From contig JAASTF010000148.1 in the NCBI GenBank assembly GCA_021767525.1, positions 1-7,383 of the forward strand: DNA of 7,383 nt, given 5' to 3'. The stretch's first letter is position 1, and each line of letters starts with the position of its first letter. Made by a program: the position numbers and the translations under genes. Below are positions 1-6,392 of the stretch, in pieces. Source of the stretch: Paracoccaceae bacterium. GTDB taxonomy: Bacteria > Pseudomonadota > Alphaproteobacteria > Rhodobacterales > Rhodobacteraceae. The notes beneath the pieces are model-generated. The model searched no databases, had not been told where the DNA came from, and saw only the letters and a list, made by a program, of their open reading frames with translations.

Positions 1-60
1 CCAGGTGATCCCCTTTGACCGCCTGTGTTAGCGGCTGCGCGCCCGCCTGCCAAGTGCGCG

Positions 61-88
61 TTGCAAGTGCCCGGCGCGGTGCTAGGGT
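61..88 (+). promoter_or_regulatory. possible sigma-70-type promoter of the SDR gene
   Basis: A TTGCAA hexamer at 61-66 (4 of 6 matches to the -35 consensus) is followed after 16 bases by TAGGGT at 83-88 (3 of 6 matches to the -10 consensus). A start near base 95 would give a leader of about 20 bases carrying the Shine-Dalgarno GGAG at 106-109. The match is weak and rests on pattern alone. The gene could also be transcribed from further left, outside the window. Confidence 0.22.
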
Positions 89-117
89 AAGACGCGACAG
101 GCGACGGAGCAGCAGCC

Positions 118-852
118 ATGACAGACCGGCAAAAAACACTTCTACTGACGGGGGCAAGCCGGGGAATCGGCCATGCCACGGTGCGGCGTTTCAACCGCGA
201 GGGCTGGCGCGTGATCACCTGTTCGCGCCAACCCTTCCCCGAGGAATGCCCCTGGGGCGGCGGGGCCGAAAACCACGTGCAGATCGACCTGGCCAACCCA
301 AGCGACGTGATCGAAAAGGTGGCGTTGATCCGCGGCAAGCTGGACGGGAAACTGGACGCGCTGGTGAACAACGCGGGCATTTCGCCCAAGGGCGAGGATG
401 GCGGGCGGCTGAATACGATCGACACCGACCTGAAAACCTGGGGCCATGTCTTTCACGTGAATTTCTTTTCCTCGGTCGTTCTGGCCCGTGGACTGAAAGA
501 GGAACTGGCCGCAGCCCAGGGCGCGGTGGTCAATGTCACGTCAATTGCCGGGAACGAGGTGCATCCCTTTGCCGGTGCGGCCTATGCCACGTCCAAGGCT
601 GCGCTGAAGGCGCTGACGCGCGAGATGGCCCATGATTTCGGCCCGATGGGCGTGCGGGTGAACGCGATTGCGCCGGGCGAGATCGAAACCGCGATCCTGT
701 CGCCCGGCACCGAAGAGCTGGCGCAGAAACTGCCCCTGCGCCGCCTGGGCCAGCCCGAAGAGGTGGCCGCCACGATCTTTTTCCTGTGCTCGCCGGAAAG
801 TTCCTATATTTCCGGGACCGAGATCGAGATCAATGGCGGCCAGCACGTTTAG
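118..852 (+). CDS. SDR family NAD(P)-dependent oxidoreductase
   Basis: A 244-residue classical short-chain dehydrogenase/reductase, full length for the family and cytosolic. Visible motifs are the cofactor loop TGASRGIG (11-18), an Asp after beta-3 (D57), NNAG (84-87) and the catalytic tetrad Asn115, Ser142, Tyr156, Lys160 in YATSK. The C-terminal ISGTEIEINGG is typical of FabG-like SDRs. Arg15 and Arg37 at the end of beta-2 favour NADP(H) over NAD(H) by the usual family rule. The ATG at 118 has GGAG 8 bases upstream, and the Rossmann strand begins within the first ten residues, which fixes the start. It ends 6 bases from the stop of dabA, which is read towards it. The substrate cannot be told from sequence. 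Annotation as 3-oxoacyl-ACP reductase would be a guess, and no neighbour suggests a fatty-acid pathway. Confidence 0.93.
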   Translation: MTDRQKTLLLTGASRGIGHATVRRFNREGWRVITCSRQPFPEECPWGGGAENHVQIDLANPSDVIEKVALIRGKLDGKLDALVNNAGISPKGEDGGRLNTIDTDLKTWGHVFHVNFFSSVVLARGLKEELAAAQGAVVNVTSIAGNEVHPFAGAAYATSKAALKALTREMAHDFGPMGVRVNAIAPGEIETAILSPGTEELAQKLPLRRLGQPEEVAATIFFLCSPESSYISGTEIEINGGQHV

Positions 853-858
853 GTCCGA

Positions 859-3219
859 TTACGCGACCCTGGCGGTTTCTTCGTCCGTCGTCAGCGCGGT
901 CCAGTCGCCCGCTTCGTAGCGGTCGACGATCTGGCCCGCGTCATCCATCCGCAAAAGCGCCAGCCAACCATTGTCGAATAGGGCCCGCAACTCGGCGTGG
1001 CGGTCCAGCACGGTCAGGATGGCCTGGCGCGGCGCGGCCATTACCACGCTCAGCCGCTCGGGCGTATGGCGGGCTGTGTCGCCGTCATGCACCGATTGCA
1101 GCGGCAGGCCGGCGCGCAGCATGCCGCCATTGCCCTCGACCACGCCGATGCCGCCGGTGACGTTATGCAGCAGCTTGTTGCCCGCGCCGAACGCCTCGGG
1201 CGCCACGGTCGAGCCGTAATATTGCAGCGAAATCCAGCTCGCCACCACGACCGGTGCGGTCATGATCAGTTCCAGCGTGGCGAAATCGTGGTCGGCCTGC
1301 CAATCATAGTCGTGCAGGAACACCCGCCCGCCCAGATCGCTGCCCGCCGTGGCGTGGCGGGGCGCGGCGATGAACGCGTTGCAACCTGCCAGCCCCCATT
1401 CCGGGCGCAGTTCCGACCAGTCGCCGCCGCGCTTGGCCAGGCCGTCGGCGGTGCCACGGGGCAGGGTACCCGCGCGGGCGGCGCGGGCGGTTTCACCCGC
1501 GACGGCCAGCGCGCTGCGCAGCCGGGCCAGATCGCCCGAGTGATCGCCCGCGTCGGTCACGTCGAAGAGCGTAAGTGTGTCCGACACGGTGTCATGCAGG
1601 CCGGCCACGAACAGCGTGTCCGGGGGCACGGTAATGCCTTCATCCTGCAGCCCGGCGCGCACCGCGGCGTCATTAAGCAGCGCAGCCAGCAGTCGCGCGT
1701 TCACATCGCCCGCATGCCCGCCACAGGCGCCGCATTGCAGGGCGCTGGCGTGAGGCGCGTTGCTGACGGTGGCGCCGTGGCCCGCGATCAGAACCAGCCG
1801 CGCGAACCCATCGGTCAGCGACATGGCCCGCAGCACCTGCGCGGCAGCTGCAATGCGGTCGGGCAAGGGCAGGTCAAGGCATGGCGCCGGGTCGACGGGC
1901 GCGGATTTGGCATGGGGCAGCGCATCCTTGACCAGCTTGCCGATGTAAAGCGGGCCCGCCGCCTCGACAAAGGCAAAGGCCGATACGGCAGCCATCTTGA
2001 ACCGGCCCCAGGCGCGGATGCCGCGCAGGCGGATCCGCTCGGCCATATCGCTGTCGGCATCGGCCTTCGTGGTCGTGGCAAGCCCGGGGTTCAGCAGTAC
2101 GGGCGCGCGCGCCTCGTCCACGTCCGAGGCATGGGCGCGGTGCGTCACCGCCAGGCCAAAGAAGCCGGCGAAACCGCGCGTGGCGATGCCGCTGTCGGCC
2201 TGCTCCAACGCGCGGCGGAAGGGTTCCGACCGCACGTCGATGCAGAACGCCGCCTGGATCGCTGGGCGGTCGTCTGCGGGTGCGACCCCCGTGACAGTCG
2301 CGGCCAGCGACAGTTCGGCCGCGCGATCGGCGGCGTCTTGCAACGCGGCGTCTATCACGTCGTCCGGGCTGGGCGTCACCGGCTCGGCATAGCGCGCCAG
2401 AGCATCACTCCAGCCATCTGAAATTTCAGCACCGAACTCTTCCAGCAGCGCCGCATCCCAGATCAGCCGGATCGTCAGCAGATGGAACAGCGTGTCATCC
2501 TGCCCGCCATCGCGCTCGGCCAGCCAACCCAAGTGCCGCGCATACTGGCCCCAGCCCTTAAGCGTCATCAGCAGCCGGTGGAAATAGACCGGCGCGACCT
2601 CGGGTGTGACACCCAGCGCGTCACAGGCCCGCAGAAAGGCCAGGCGCGGCTCGTCCGGCAGGGCGGCGACGCGGGCGGCAAAGCCCGAAAGCCCTGCAAT
2701 GCCCGGTGTCAGGTCGCGGCTGGCAAAGGCTTTCCACGCGGTATAGGCGGGCAGGCCTGGCGCGGGCCAGAATGCCTGGCCCTTGTCGAAATGCGCAGCC
2801 GCCCAGGCGCCGATGCGATCCGACAGCAGCTCGGCCCAGGCGACACCGCTTTCCGTGCTGGCCAGGTCGGTCACCGTGGGCAGCGCGGCGGGGGCAGGGG
2901 CCTGTGCCTCGGCCCCTTCGCGCAGCGCCGCAATGCTGATGCCGTGCGCCGCGGCAGCATCCTGAAGCGCGGCGGCGGGGATGGCGCCGCTTGCGATCCT
3001 CGCGGCGAATTCGGACCGTGCCGGAAAGATGCGCAGCCCGGCAACCCGCGCCATGCGGGCGGCTGTGGTCGCGCGCGGCTCGCCGGTCTGGCCCAGGAAC
3101 GGGTTGACGGCAACGGTCGCTTCCAGCGGAAAGGCGGGTGGGATCTGCGCCACGGCGCCTTGCGCGGCGGCGAAAAGCTCAAGCGCGGGGCCGGTGAAAT
3201 GCAGGTTGGGTGCAGACAT
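859..3219 (-). CDS. dabA: DabA, Zn-binding subunit of the DAB inorganic carbon transporter (DUF2309/UPF0753)
   Basis: A 786-residue protein of the DabA family, the large soluble, membrane-associated subunit that pairs with DabB. Characterised members act as a one-way, energy-coupled carbonic anhydrase that traps CO2 as bicarbonate in the cytoplasm. The beta-carbonic-anhydrase-like metal site is visible: Cys326 and Asp328 in FCIDVRSEPFRR (325-336), His481 in AGHGA (479-483) and Cys496 in QCGACGG (495-501). The 15-residue His-Cys spacing equals the one I recall for Halothiobacillus DabA (His524/Cys539), and Arg330 could form the Asp-Arg pair. Other family blocks are AVNPF (37-41), RGFAGFFG (348-355) and QYYGSTVAPEAFGAG (666-680). 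The start is supported by AAAGGA (3227-3232), 7 bases from the ATG and overlapping the last codons of dabB. Only 4 bases separate it from the dabB stop, so the two are probably translated together. All four ligands are present, so it looks functional. I saw no frameshift. Confidence 0.95.
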   Translation of the reverse strand: MSAPNLHFTGPALELFAAAQGAVAQIPPAFPLEATVAVNPFLGQTGEPRATTAARMARVAGLRIFPARSEFAARIASGAIPAAALQDAAAAHGISIAALREGAEAQAPAPAALPTVTDLASTESGVAWAELLSDRIGAWAAAHFDKGQAFWPAPGLPAYTAWKAFASRDLTPGIAGLSGFAARVAALPDEPRLAFLRACDALGVTPEVAPVYFHRLLMTLKGWGQYARHLGWLAERDGGQDDTLFHLLTIRLIWDAALLEEFGAEISDGWSDALARYAEPVTPSPDDVIDAALQDAADRAAELSLAATVTGVAPADDRPAIQAAFCIDVRSEPFRRALEQADSGIATRGFAGFFGLAVTHRAHASDVDEARAPVLLNPGLATTTKADADSDMAERIRLRGIRAWGRFKMAAVSAFAFVEAAGPLYIGKLVKDALPHAKSAPVDPAPCLDLPLPDRIAAAAQVLRAMSLTDGFARLVLIAGHGATVSNAPHASALQCGACGGHAGDVNARLLAALLNDAAVRAGLQDEGITVPPDTLFVAGLHDTVSDTLTLFDVTDAGDHSGDLARLRSALAVAGETARAARAGTLPRGTADGLAKRGGDWSELRPEWGLAGCNAFIAAPRHATAGSDLGGRVFLHDYDWQADHDFATLELIMTAPVVVASWISLQYYGSTVAPEAFGAGNKLLHNVTGGIGVVEGNGGMLRAGLPLQSVHDGDTARHTPERLSVVMAAPRQAILTVLDRHAELRALFDNGWLALLRMDDAGQIVDRYEAGDWTALTTDEETARVA

Positions 3220-3223
3220 GGCG

Positions 3224-4774
3224 TTATCCTTTCGTTGCCCGCCAATGGCCGGTCATCCGATCGGCCAGGGCGTTGAAATACAGTCCGTTCATCAGGTGCA
3301 CACGCAGCCCCGCCGCCGCCGGATGGCCGGCCCATAGCGGGAATGTCGCCTGCGCGACGGCGGCCAGCGCAAAGCTGCTGACGGCCAGCACGATCGCAGC
3401 CCAGATCAGGCCATCGGGTGCGGGCGGTACGGGCAGGGTGCCCGCCGACAGGGCCACCGCCCCGGTTTGCAGCGCGAAATAGGCCACCGTTGCGGCGCCC
3501 GACATGGCGGCGGTGCGCCAGGTCAGCGGCCAGGGGGCCAGATCGGCCAGGCCCTGCGCGATCAGATAGGCCACGCCGAAGATCAGGATCGCGCCCAGGG
3601 CCACCATCTGCGGAGGCTTGTCCCAGAACCCGAACCCGGCGCCCACCGCCACGTAGATGCCGATGGCGATGGCAAAGGCGCGGCCGACGGCTTGCAGATC
3701 GGGAACCGCCACGGGGCCGGGGCGGCGGATGGCGGCCACCTGTTCGACCGCGCCGCCCGACGCGAGAAAGGCGTGCGCCTTATACAGCGAATGCGCCACG
3801 ATATGCAGCAGCGCCAGCGGGAACAGCGCCAGCCCGATCTGCAACACCATGAAGCCCATCTGCCCGCAGGTCGACCAGGCCAGCGCGGTTTTCACCGTGG
3901 GCTGTGTCAGCGCCACCGCCGCGCCGACCAGTGCGCTGAACCCGCCGATCAAAGCCAGAAGGGCCAGCACACCCGGCGCGGCCAGCAGCACATCGGCAAA
4001 GCGGATCAGCAGGAAGCCGCCCGCGTTCACAACGCCCGCGTGCAGCAAGGCGGAAACGGGTGTCGGGGCCTCCATCACCTCGGTCAGCCAGCCGTGGGTG
4101 GGGATCAGCGCCGATTTGAACACGGCGGCGATCGCCAGCAGGATAGCGGCGATCCAAACCGTGCCGGGCACCTCGCCCGCGCGGGCCATCTGCCCGATCT
4201 GCGCGATGTCGCCGGTGCCAAAGCCCGCGATCAGCACGCCCGCCGCACCCAGCAGGGCACCGCTGCCGATGATGCCGCTGACGGTTTTCTTGCGCGCCGC
4301 GCGCTGGGCGCGGGGCCGGTCGGGATAGAACAAAAGCAGCCGGTGCAGCCCGACGCCGACGGCGACCCAGGCCAGCGCCAGCTGCACCAGGTTGCCCGCG
4401 CTGACCAACAGCAACACGCAGGCCAGGGTGGCCGACATGGCGGCCATGAAATGCCGCTGGCGCGCCTCACCATCCAGCGCAGTGCGGGAAAAGCGCAGGA
4501 CCACCCAGCCGACGAAAGACACGGTCAGCAACATGGCGACCGACACGATGTCGATGCGCAGCGACAGGCCCAGACCGGCCGCACCGAGCGTCGGGCTGGT
4601 CACAGGCCCGTCGACGGCCAACAGCGTCGCGCTGCCCAACCCGGTGCCCACCGCCAGCAACGCCGCCAGTTCAGGCAGGCGCAGGCGGGCGCTGCCGCGT
4701 GGCACGGGTTGCAGGCCAAGGTAAAGCGCGATCAGCAGCAGCAGGACGGGGGCGATCAGGGGCAGAAAGCTCAT
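3224..4774 (-). CDS. dabB: DabB, proton-conducting membrane subunit of the DAB inorganic carbon transporter
   Basis: A 516-residue polytopic membrane protein of the NuoL/MrpA antiporter-like family, very hydrophobic from residue 3 onwards with roughly a dozen or more membrane segments. It should carry the cation flux (H+ or Na+) that powers DabA. Visible hallmarks are FKSALIPTHGWL (219-230) with Lys220, MEAPTPVSALLHAG (234-247) with His245, TVKTALAWST (293-302) with Lys295, and LLHIVAHSLYKAHAFLASGG (322-341) with His324, His328 and Lys332. These line up with the proton-channel lysines and histidines of NuoL. The NuoL glutamate of the conserved W-E pair is absent: Trp136 is followed by Val137, in a stretch ending LHRLLLFY that I recall as typical of DabB rather than complex I. 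The tail RVHLMNGLYFNAL (491-503) also fits DabB. It is the first gene of the dabBA pair. GGAG (4782-4785) lies 7 bases before the ATG. No other complex I or Mrp subunit is nearby, which argues against an orphan NuoL. Confidence 0.92.
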   Translation of the reverse strand: MSFLPLIAPVLLLLIALYLGLQPVPRGSARLRLPELAALLAVGTGLGSATLLAVDGPVTSPTLGAAGLGLSLRIDIVSVAMLLTVSFVGWVVLRFSRTALDGEARQRHFMAAMSATLACVLLLVSAGNLVQLALAWVAVGVGLHRLLLFYPDRPRAQRAARKKTVSGIIGSGALLGAAGVLIAGFGTGDIAQIGQMARAGEVPGTVWIAAILLAIAAVFKSALIPTHGWLTEVMEAPTPVSALLHAGVVNAGGFLLIRFADVLLAAPGVLALLALIGGFSALVGAAVALTQPTVKTALAWSTCGQMGFMVLQIGLALFPLALLHIVAHSLYKAHAFLASGGAVEQVAAIRRPGPVAVPDLQAVGRAFAIAIGIYVAVGAGFGFWDKPPQMVALGAILIFGVAYLIAQGLADLAPWPLTWRTAAMSGAATVAYFALQTGAVALSAGTLPVPPAPDGLIWAAIVLAVSSFALAAVAQATFPLWAGHPAAAGLRVHLMNGLYFNALADRMTGHWRATKG

Positions 4775-4823
4775 GGTGTCACTCCGAAGGTTCCGATTTC
4801 GGTTGGACTTAGCTGCGCTGCGG

Positions 4824-4852
4824 CATCAAGAAAAATACATTGTTTTTGTCAA
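4824..4852 (-). promoter_or_regulatory. possible promoter of dabBA
   Basis: Read on the minus strand, a perfect -35 hexamer TTGACA lies at 4852-4847. A poor -10 (CTTGAT with 16 bases between, or TTGATG with 17) lies at about 4830-4824. A start near 4818 would leave a leader of about 43 bases before the dabB ATG. A good -35 with a bad -10 is common at regulated promoters, but here it is only a pattern match. An inverted repeat CCGAA/TTCGG (4784-4788 and 4798-4802) lies in the leader and overlaps the dabB ribosome binding site, so a small hairpin there is possible. Confidence 0.35.
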
Positions 4853-4854
4853 AT
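4839..4854. promoter_or_regulatory. candidate LysR-type operator (T-N11-A, partial dyad)
   Basis: Inside the divergent gap the sequence ATT-N10-AAT (4839-4854) contains T-N11-A pairs (4840/4852 and 4841/4853), the loose signature of LysR-family sites. A small palindrome TTTG-T-CAAA (4845-4853) and an AAAAA/TTTTT dyad (4831-4835 and 4843-4847) overlap it. It sits about 20-35 bases before the regulator start and over the possible -35 of dabBA, a usual place for autorepression plus activation of the divergent operon. The flanking 50 bases (4827-4876) are about 28% GC, far below the surroundings. T-N11-A is short enough to occur by chance in AT-rich DNA. Confidence 0.35.
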
Positions 4855-4873
4855 CGTTCTGTTTTATGGATGT

Positions 4874-5737
4874 ATGCAAAGCTTCAATTACAATCACCTG
4901 CGCTATTTCCGCGAGGTCGCGCATGAAGGGCACCTGACCCGTGCCGCTCACAATCTGAACCTGTCGCAATCGGCTTTGTCCACGCAGATCAAGCAGTTAG
5001 AGGCACGGCTGGGCCATGACCTGTTCGCCCGCGCGGGCCGTCGGCTGGAACTGACCGAGGCGGGGCGCATCGCGCTGGACCATGCCGACCGCATATTCAG
5101 TGCAGGGGATGAGATGCTCGCCACGCTGGCCCAGACAGGCCCCAATCGCGCGCCCTTGCGCGTCGGCGCCTTGTCGACCCTGTCGCGCAATTTCCAATTG
5201 CAGTTCCTTCGCCCGGCCTTGGCGGAGGCGCGTGTCGATCTGGTGCTAAGCTCGGGCAGCGGCGCGGTTCTGCTCGAGGCGCTCAGCACGCTGGCGTTGG
5301 ACGTGGTTCTGACGACCGAGCCGCCCCACCGCGATCAGTATTCAGAATTGGTGGCGCAGCGGCTGGATGAGCAGCCCGTGGGCCTTTACGGCACGCGCGC
5401 GCATCTGGGCCACGCGACCTTGGCGGAAATGCTGGCCAATGCGCCGGTGATCCTGCCCACCGAAAGCTCGATCCGCACGGGGTTCGACGGGTTGGTGGCG
5501 CGGTTGGGCGTCACCCCGCGCATCGCGGCCGAGGTTGACGATATGGCGATGGTGCGCCTTTTGGCGCGCGAAGGCGTGGGGCTGGCCATCGCGCCCGCCG
5601 TTGTGCTGGATGACGAGCTGTCGGCGGGGCTGCTGCACCCTGCGCCTTTCGATCTGGATATCGTCGAAAGCTTTTACGCCGTCACCCTGCCGCGGCAGTT
5701 TCCACATCCGGCGCTCGCCAGGGTGCTGCCGCGGTAA
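4874..5737 (+). CDS. LysR family transcriptional regulator, NhaR-like
   Basis: A 287-residue LysR-type DNA-binding regulator. The N-terminal winged helix-turn-helix covers about residues 4-63 (NYNHLRYFREVAHEGHL, then LNLSQSALSTQIKQLEARLG), followed by a linker helix and a periplasmic-binding-protein-like effector domain (about 93-287). The opening NYNHLRYF and the closing ESFYAVTLPRQFPHPALARV resemble E. coli NhaR as I remember it, the Na+/alkali-responsive activator of nhaA. The ATG at 4874 was chosen because NhaR-like homology begins at once. The frame stays open far upstream, but that part is only the antisense of dabB. The ribosome binding site is poor (GGA at 4868-4870, 3 bases from the ATG). 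The gene is divergent from dabBA across 99 bases, so dabBA and itself are the likely targets. The effector is unknown: Na+, pH or a carbon metabolite are all possible. It is not evidently CbbR. Confidence 0.92.
   Translation: MQSFNYNHLRYFREVAHEGHLTRAAHNLNLSQSALSTQIKQLEARLGHDLFARAGRRLELTEAGRIALDHADRIFSAGDEMLATLAQTGPNRAPLRVGALSTLSRNFQLQFLRPALAEARVDLVLSSGSGAVLLEALSTLALDVVLTTEPPHRDQYSELVAQRLDEQPVGLYGTRAHLGHATLAEMLANAPVILPTESSIRTGFDGLVARLGVTPRIAAEVDDMAMVRLLAREGVGLAIAPAVVLDDELSAGLLHPAPFDLDIVESFYAVTLPRQFPHPALARVLPR
5687..5734 (+). repeat. repeated CTGCCGCGG motif able to form a hairpin at the end of the LysR gene
   Basis: CTGCCGCGGCAG at 5687-5698 is a perfect 12-base palindrome. Its first nine bases recur at 5726-5734, directly before the stop codon. 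CCGCGGCAG (5690-5698) can pair with CTGCCGCGG (5726-5734) as a 9-bp, all-but-two GC stem with a 27-base loop. No U-run follows, so it is not a classical intrinsic terminator. Both copies encode Leu-Pro-Arg, so codon preference may explain the repeat. It lies at the tail-to-tail junction with yihA, where some 3' end signal would be expected. Confidence 0.4.
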
Positions 5738-5740
5738 GGC

Positions 5741-6391
5741 TCAGGTCAGCCCGGCGATGATGGCGCGCAGCGTGGCGATGCCATCGCCCTTTTCCGACGA
5801 GGTCATCACCAGCTCGGGGTAGGCCGCCGGGTGTGTCGACAGCTTTTCGCGGACCTGTGCCAGGATTTTCTCGCGCTCTTTTTCGCGCACCTTGTCGGCC
5901 TTGGTCAGCACCACCTGAAAGGTCACCGCCGCGCTGTCCAGCAGGCTCAGGATTTCCTCGTCCACTTTCTTGATCCCGTGCCGCGTGTCGATCAGCACGA
6001 AGGCGCGTCGCAGGGTCTGCCGGCCCGACAGGTATTGTTTCAAAAGGCGCTGCCATTTCTCGACCACAGGCAGCGGCGCGTTGGCATAGCCATAGCCGGG
6101 CAGGTCGACCAGGTAATGCTCGGGCCCGATGGTGAAAAAGTTGATCTCTTGCGTGCGGCCCGGCGTGTTCGATGCGCGCGCCAGGCCCTTGCGGCCGGTC
6201 AGCGCGTTGATCAGCGACGACTTGCCCACGTTTGACCGGCCGGCGAAACACACCTCGATCCGGTCGGCGGCGGGCAGGCCCGACATGGCGACCACGCCCT
6301 TCACGAAATCCGATTGCCCGGCAAACAGCTTGCGGCCCTTTTCGGCGCTCAGGTCATCGGGCGCGTCGGCCAGGGGAAAGGGCAGGGTCAT
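5741..6391 (-). CDS. yihA: ribosome biogenesis GTPase YihA/YsxC (EngB)
   Basis: A 216-residue GTPase of the EngB/YsxC family, needed for late assembly of the 50S ribosomal subunit and usually essential. All nucleotide-binding motifs are visible: G1 GRSNVGKSS (51-59), the family signature NTPGRTQEINFF (75-86) with the switch-I Thr80, G3 DLPGYG (96-101), G4 TKADK (163-167) and G5-like TSSEKGDG (197-204). The length is normal, with a short N-terminal extension. The start lies one base after the TGA of the upstream MOSC gene, with AGGTGG (6398-6403) 6 bases before the ATG inside that gene, so translation is probably coupled. It is the last gene of the yidC - MOSC - yihA run. Its stop is 3 bases from that of the convergent LysR gene. 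In related Rhodobacterales I recall argB following yihA; it is not here. Confidence 0.97.
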   Translation of the reverse strand: MTLPFPLADAPDDLSAEKGRKLFAGQSDFVKGVVAMSGLPAADRIEVCFAGRSNVGKSSLINALTGRKGLARASNTPGRTQEINFFTIGPEHYLVDLPGYGYANAPLPVVEKWQRLLKQYLSGRQTLRRAFVLIDTRHGIKKVDEEILSLLDSAAVTFQVVLTKADKVREKEREKILAQVREKLSTHPAAYPELVMTSSEKGDGIATLRAIIAGLT

Positions 6392-6392
6392 G

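Noticed and set aside
15..635. Plus-strand 206-codon frame at the left end
   Set aside because: Overlaps the SDR in another frame; Arg/Gly-rich composition and no family resemblance.
793..815. CCGGAAA / TTTCCGG inverted repeat with a 9-base loop near the end of the SDR gene
   Set aside because: It falls in conserved SDR coding sequence (SPESSYISG), has no U-run and lies about 40 bases before the stop. Most likely chance.
1462..1502. GCGCGGGCGG-type low-complexity stretch
   Set aside because: It is explained by Ala/Arg codons of DabA (ETARAARAG) in GC-rich DNA, not by a tandem repeat array.
997..2421. Plus-strand 474-codon open frame opposite dabA
   Set aside because: Low-complexity Arg/Gly/Gln-rich translation with no recognisable domain, lying wholly over a well-supported gene.
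3224..4774. Possible NuoL of complex I or MrpA/D antiporter subunit
   Set aside because: No other nuo or mrp gene is adjacent, the family Glu is missing, the C-terminal RVHLMNGLYFNAL fits DabB, and dabA follows 4 bases later.
3467..4873. Open plus-strand frame running into the LysR gene, making a 756-codon frame
   Set aside because: It is antisense to dabB and rich in Gln, Arg, His and Gly with no domain. It is the usual shadow of a hydrophobic GC-rich gene. LysR homology starts only at 4874.
4874..5737. CbbR, the usual LysR regulator of carbon fixation
   Set aside because: N- and C-terminal sequences resemble NhaR more than CbbR, and no cbb gene is nearby. Settling it needs a phylogeny.
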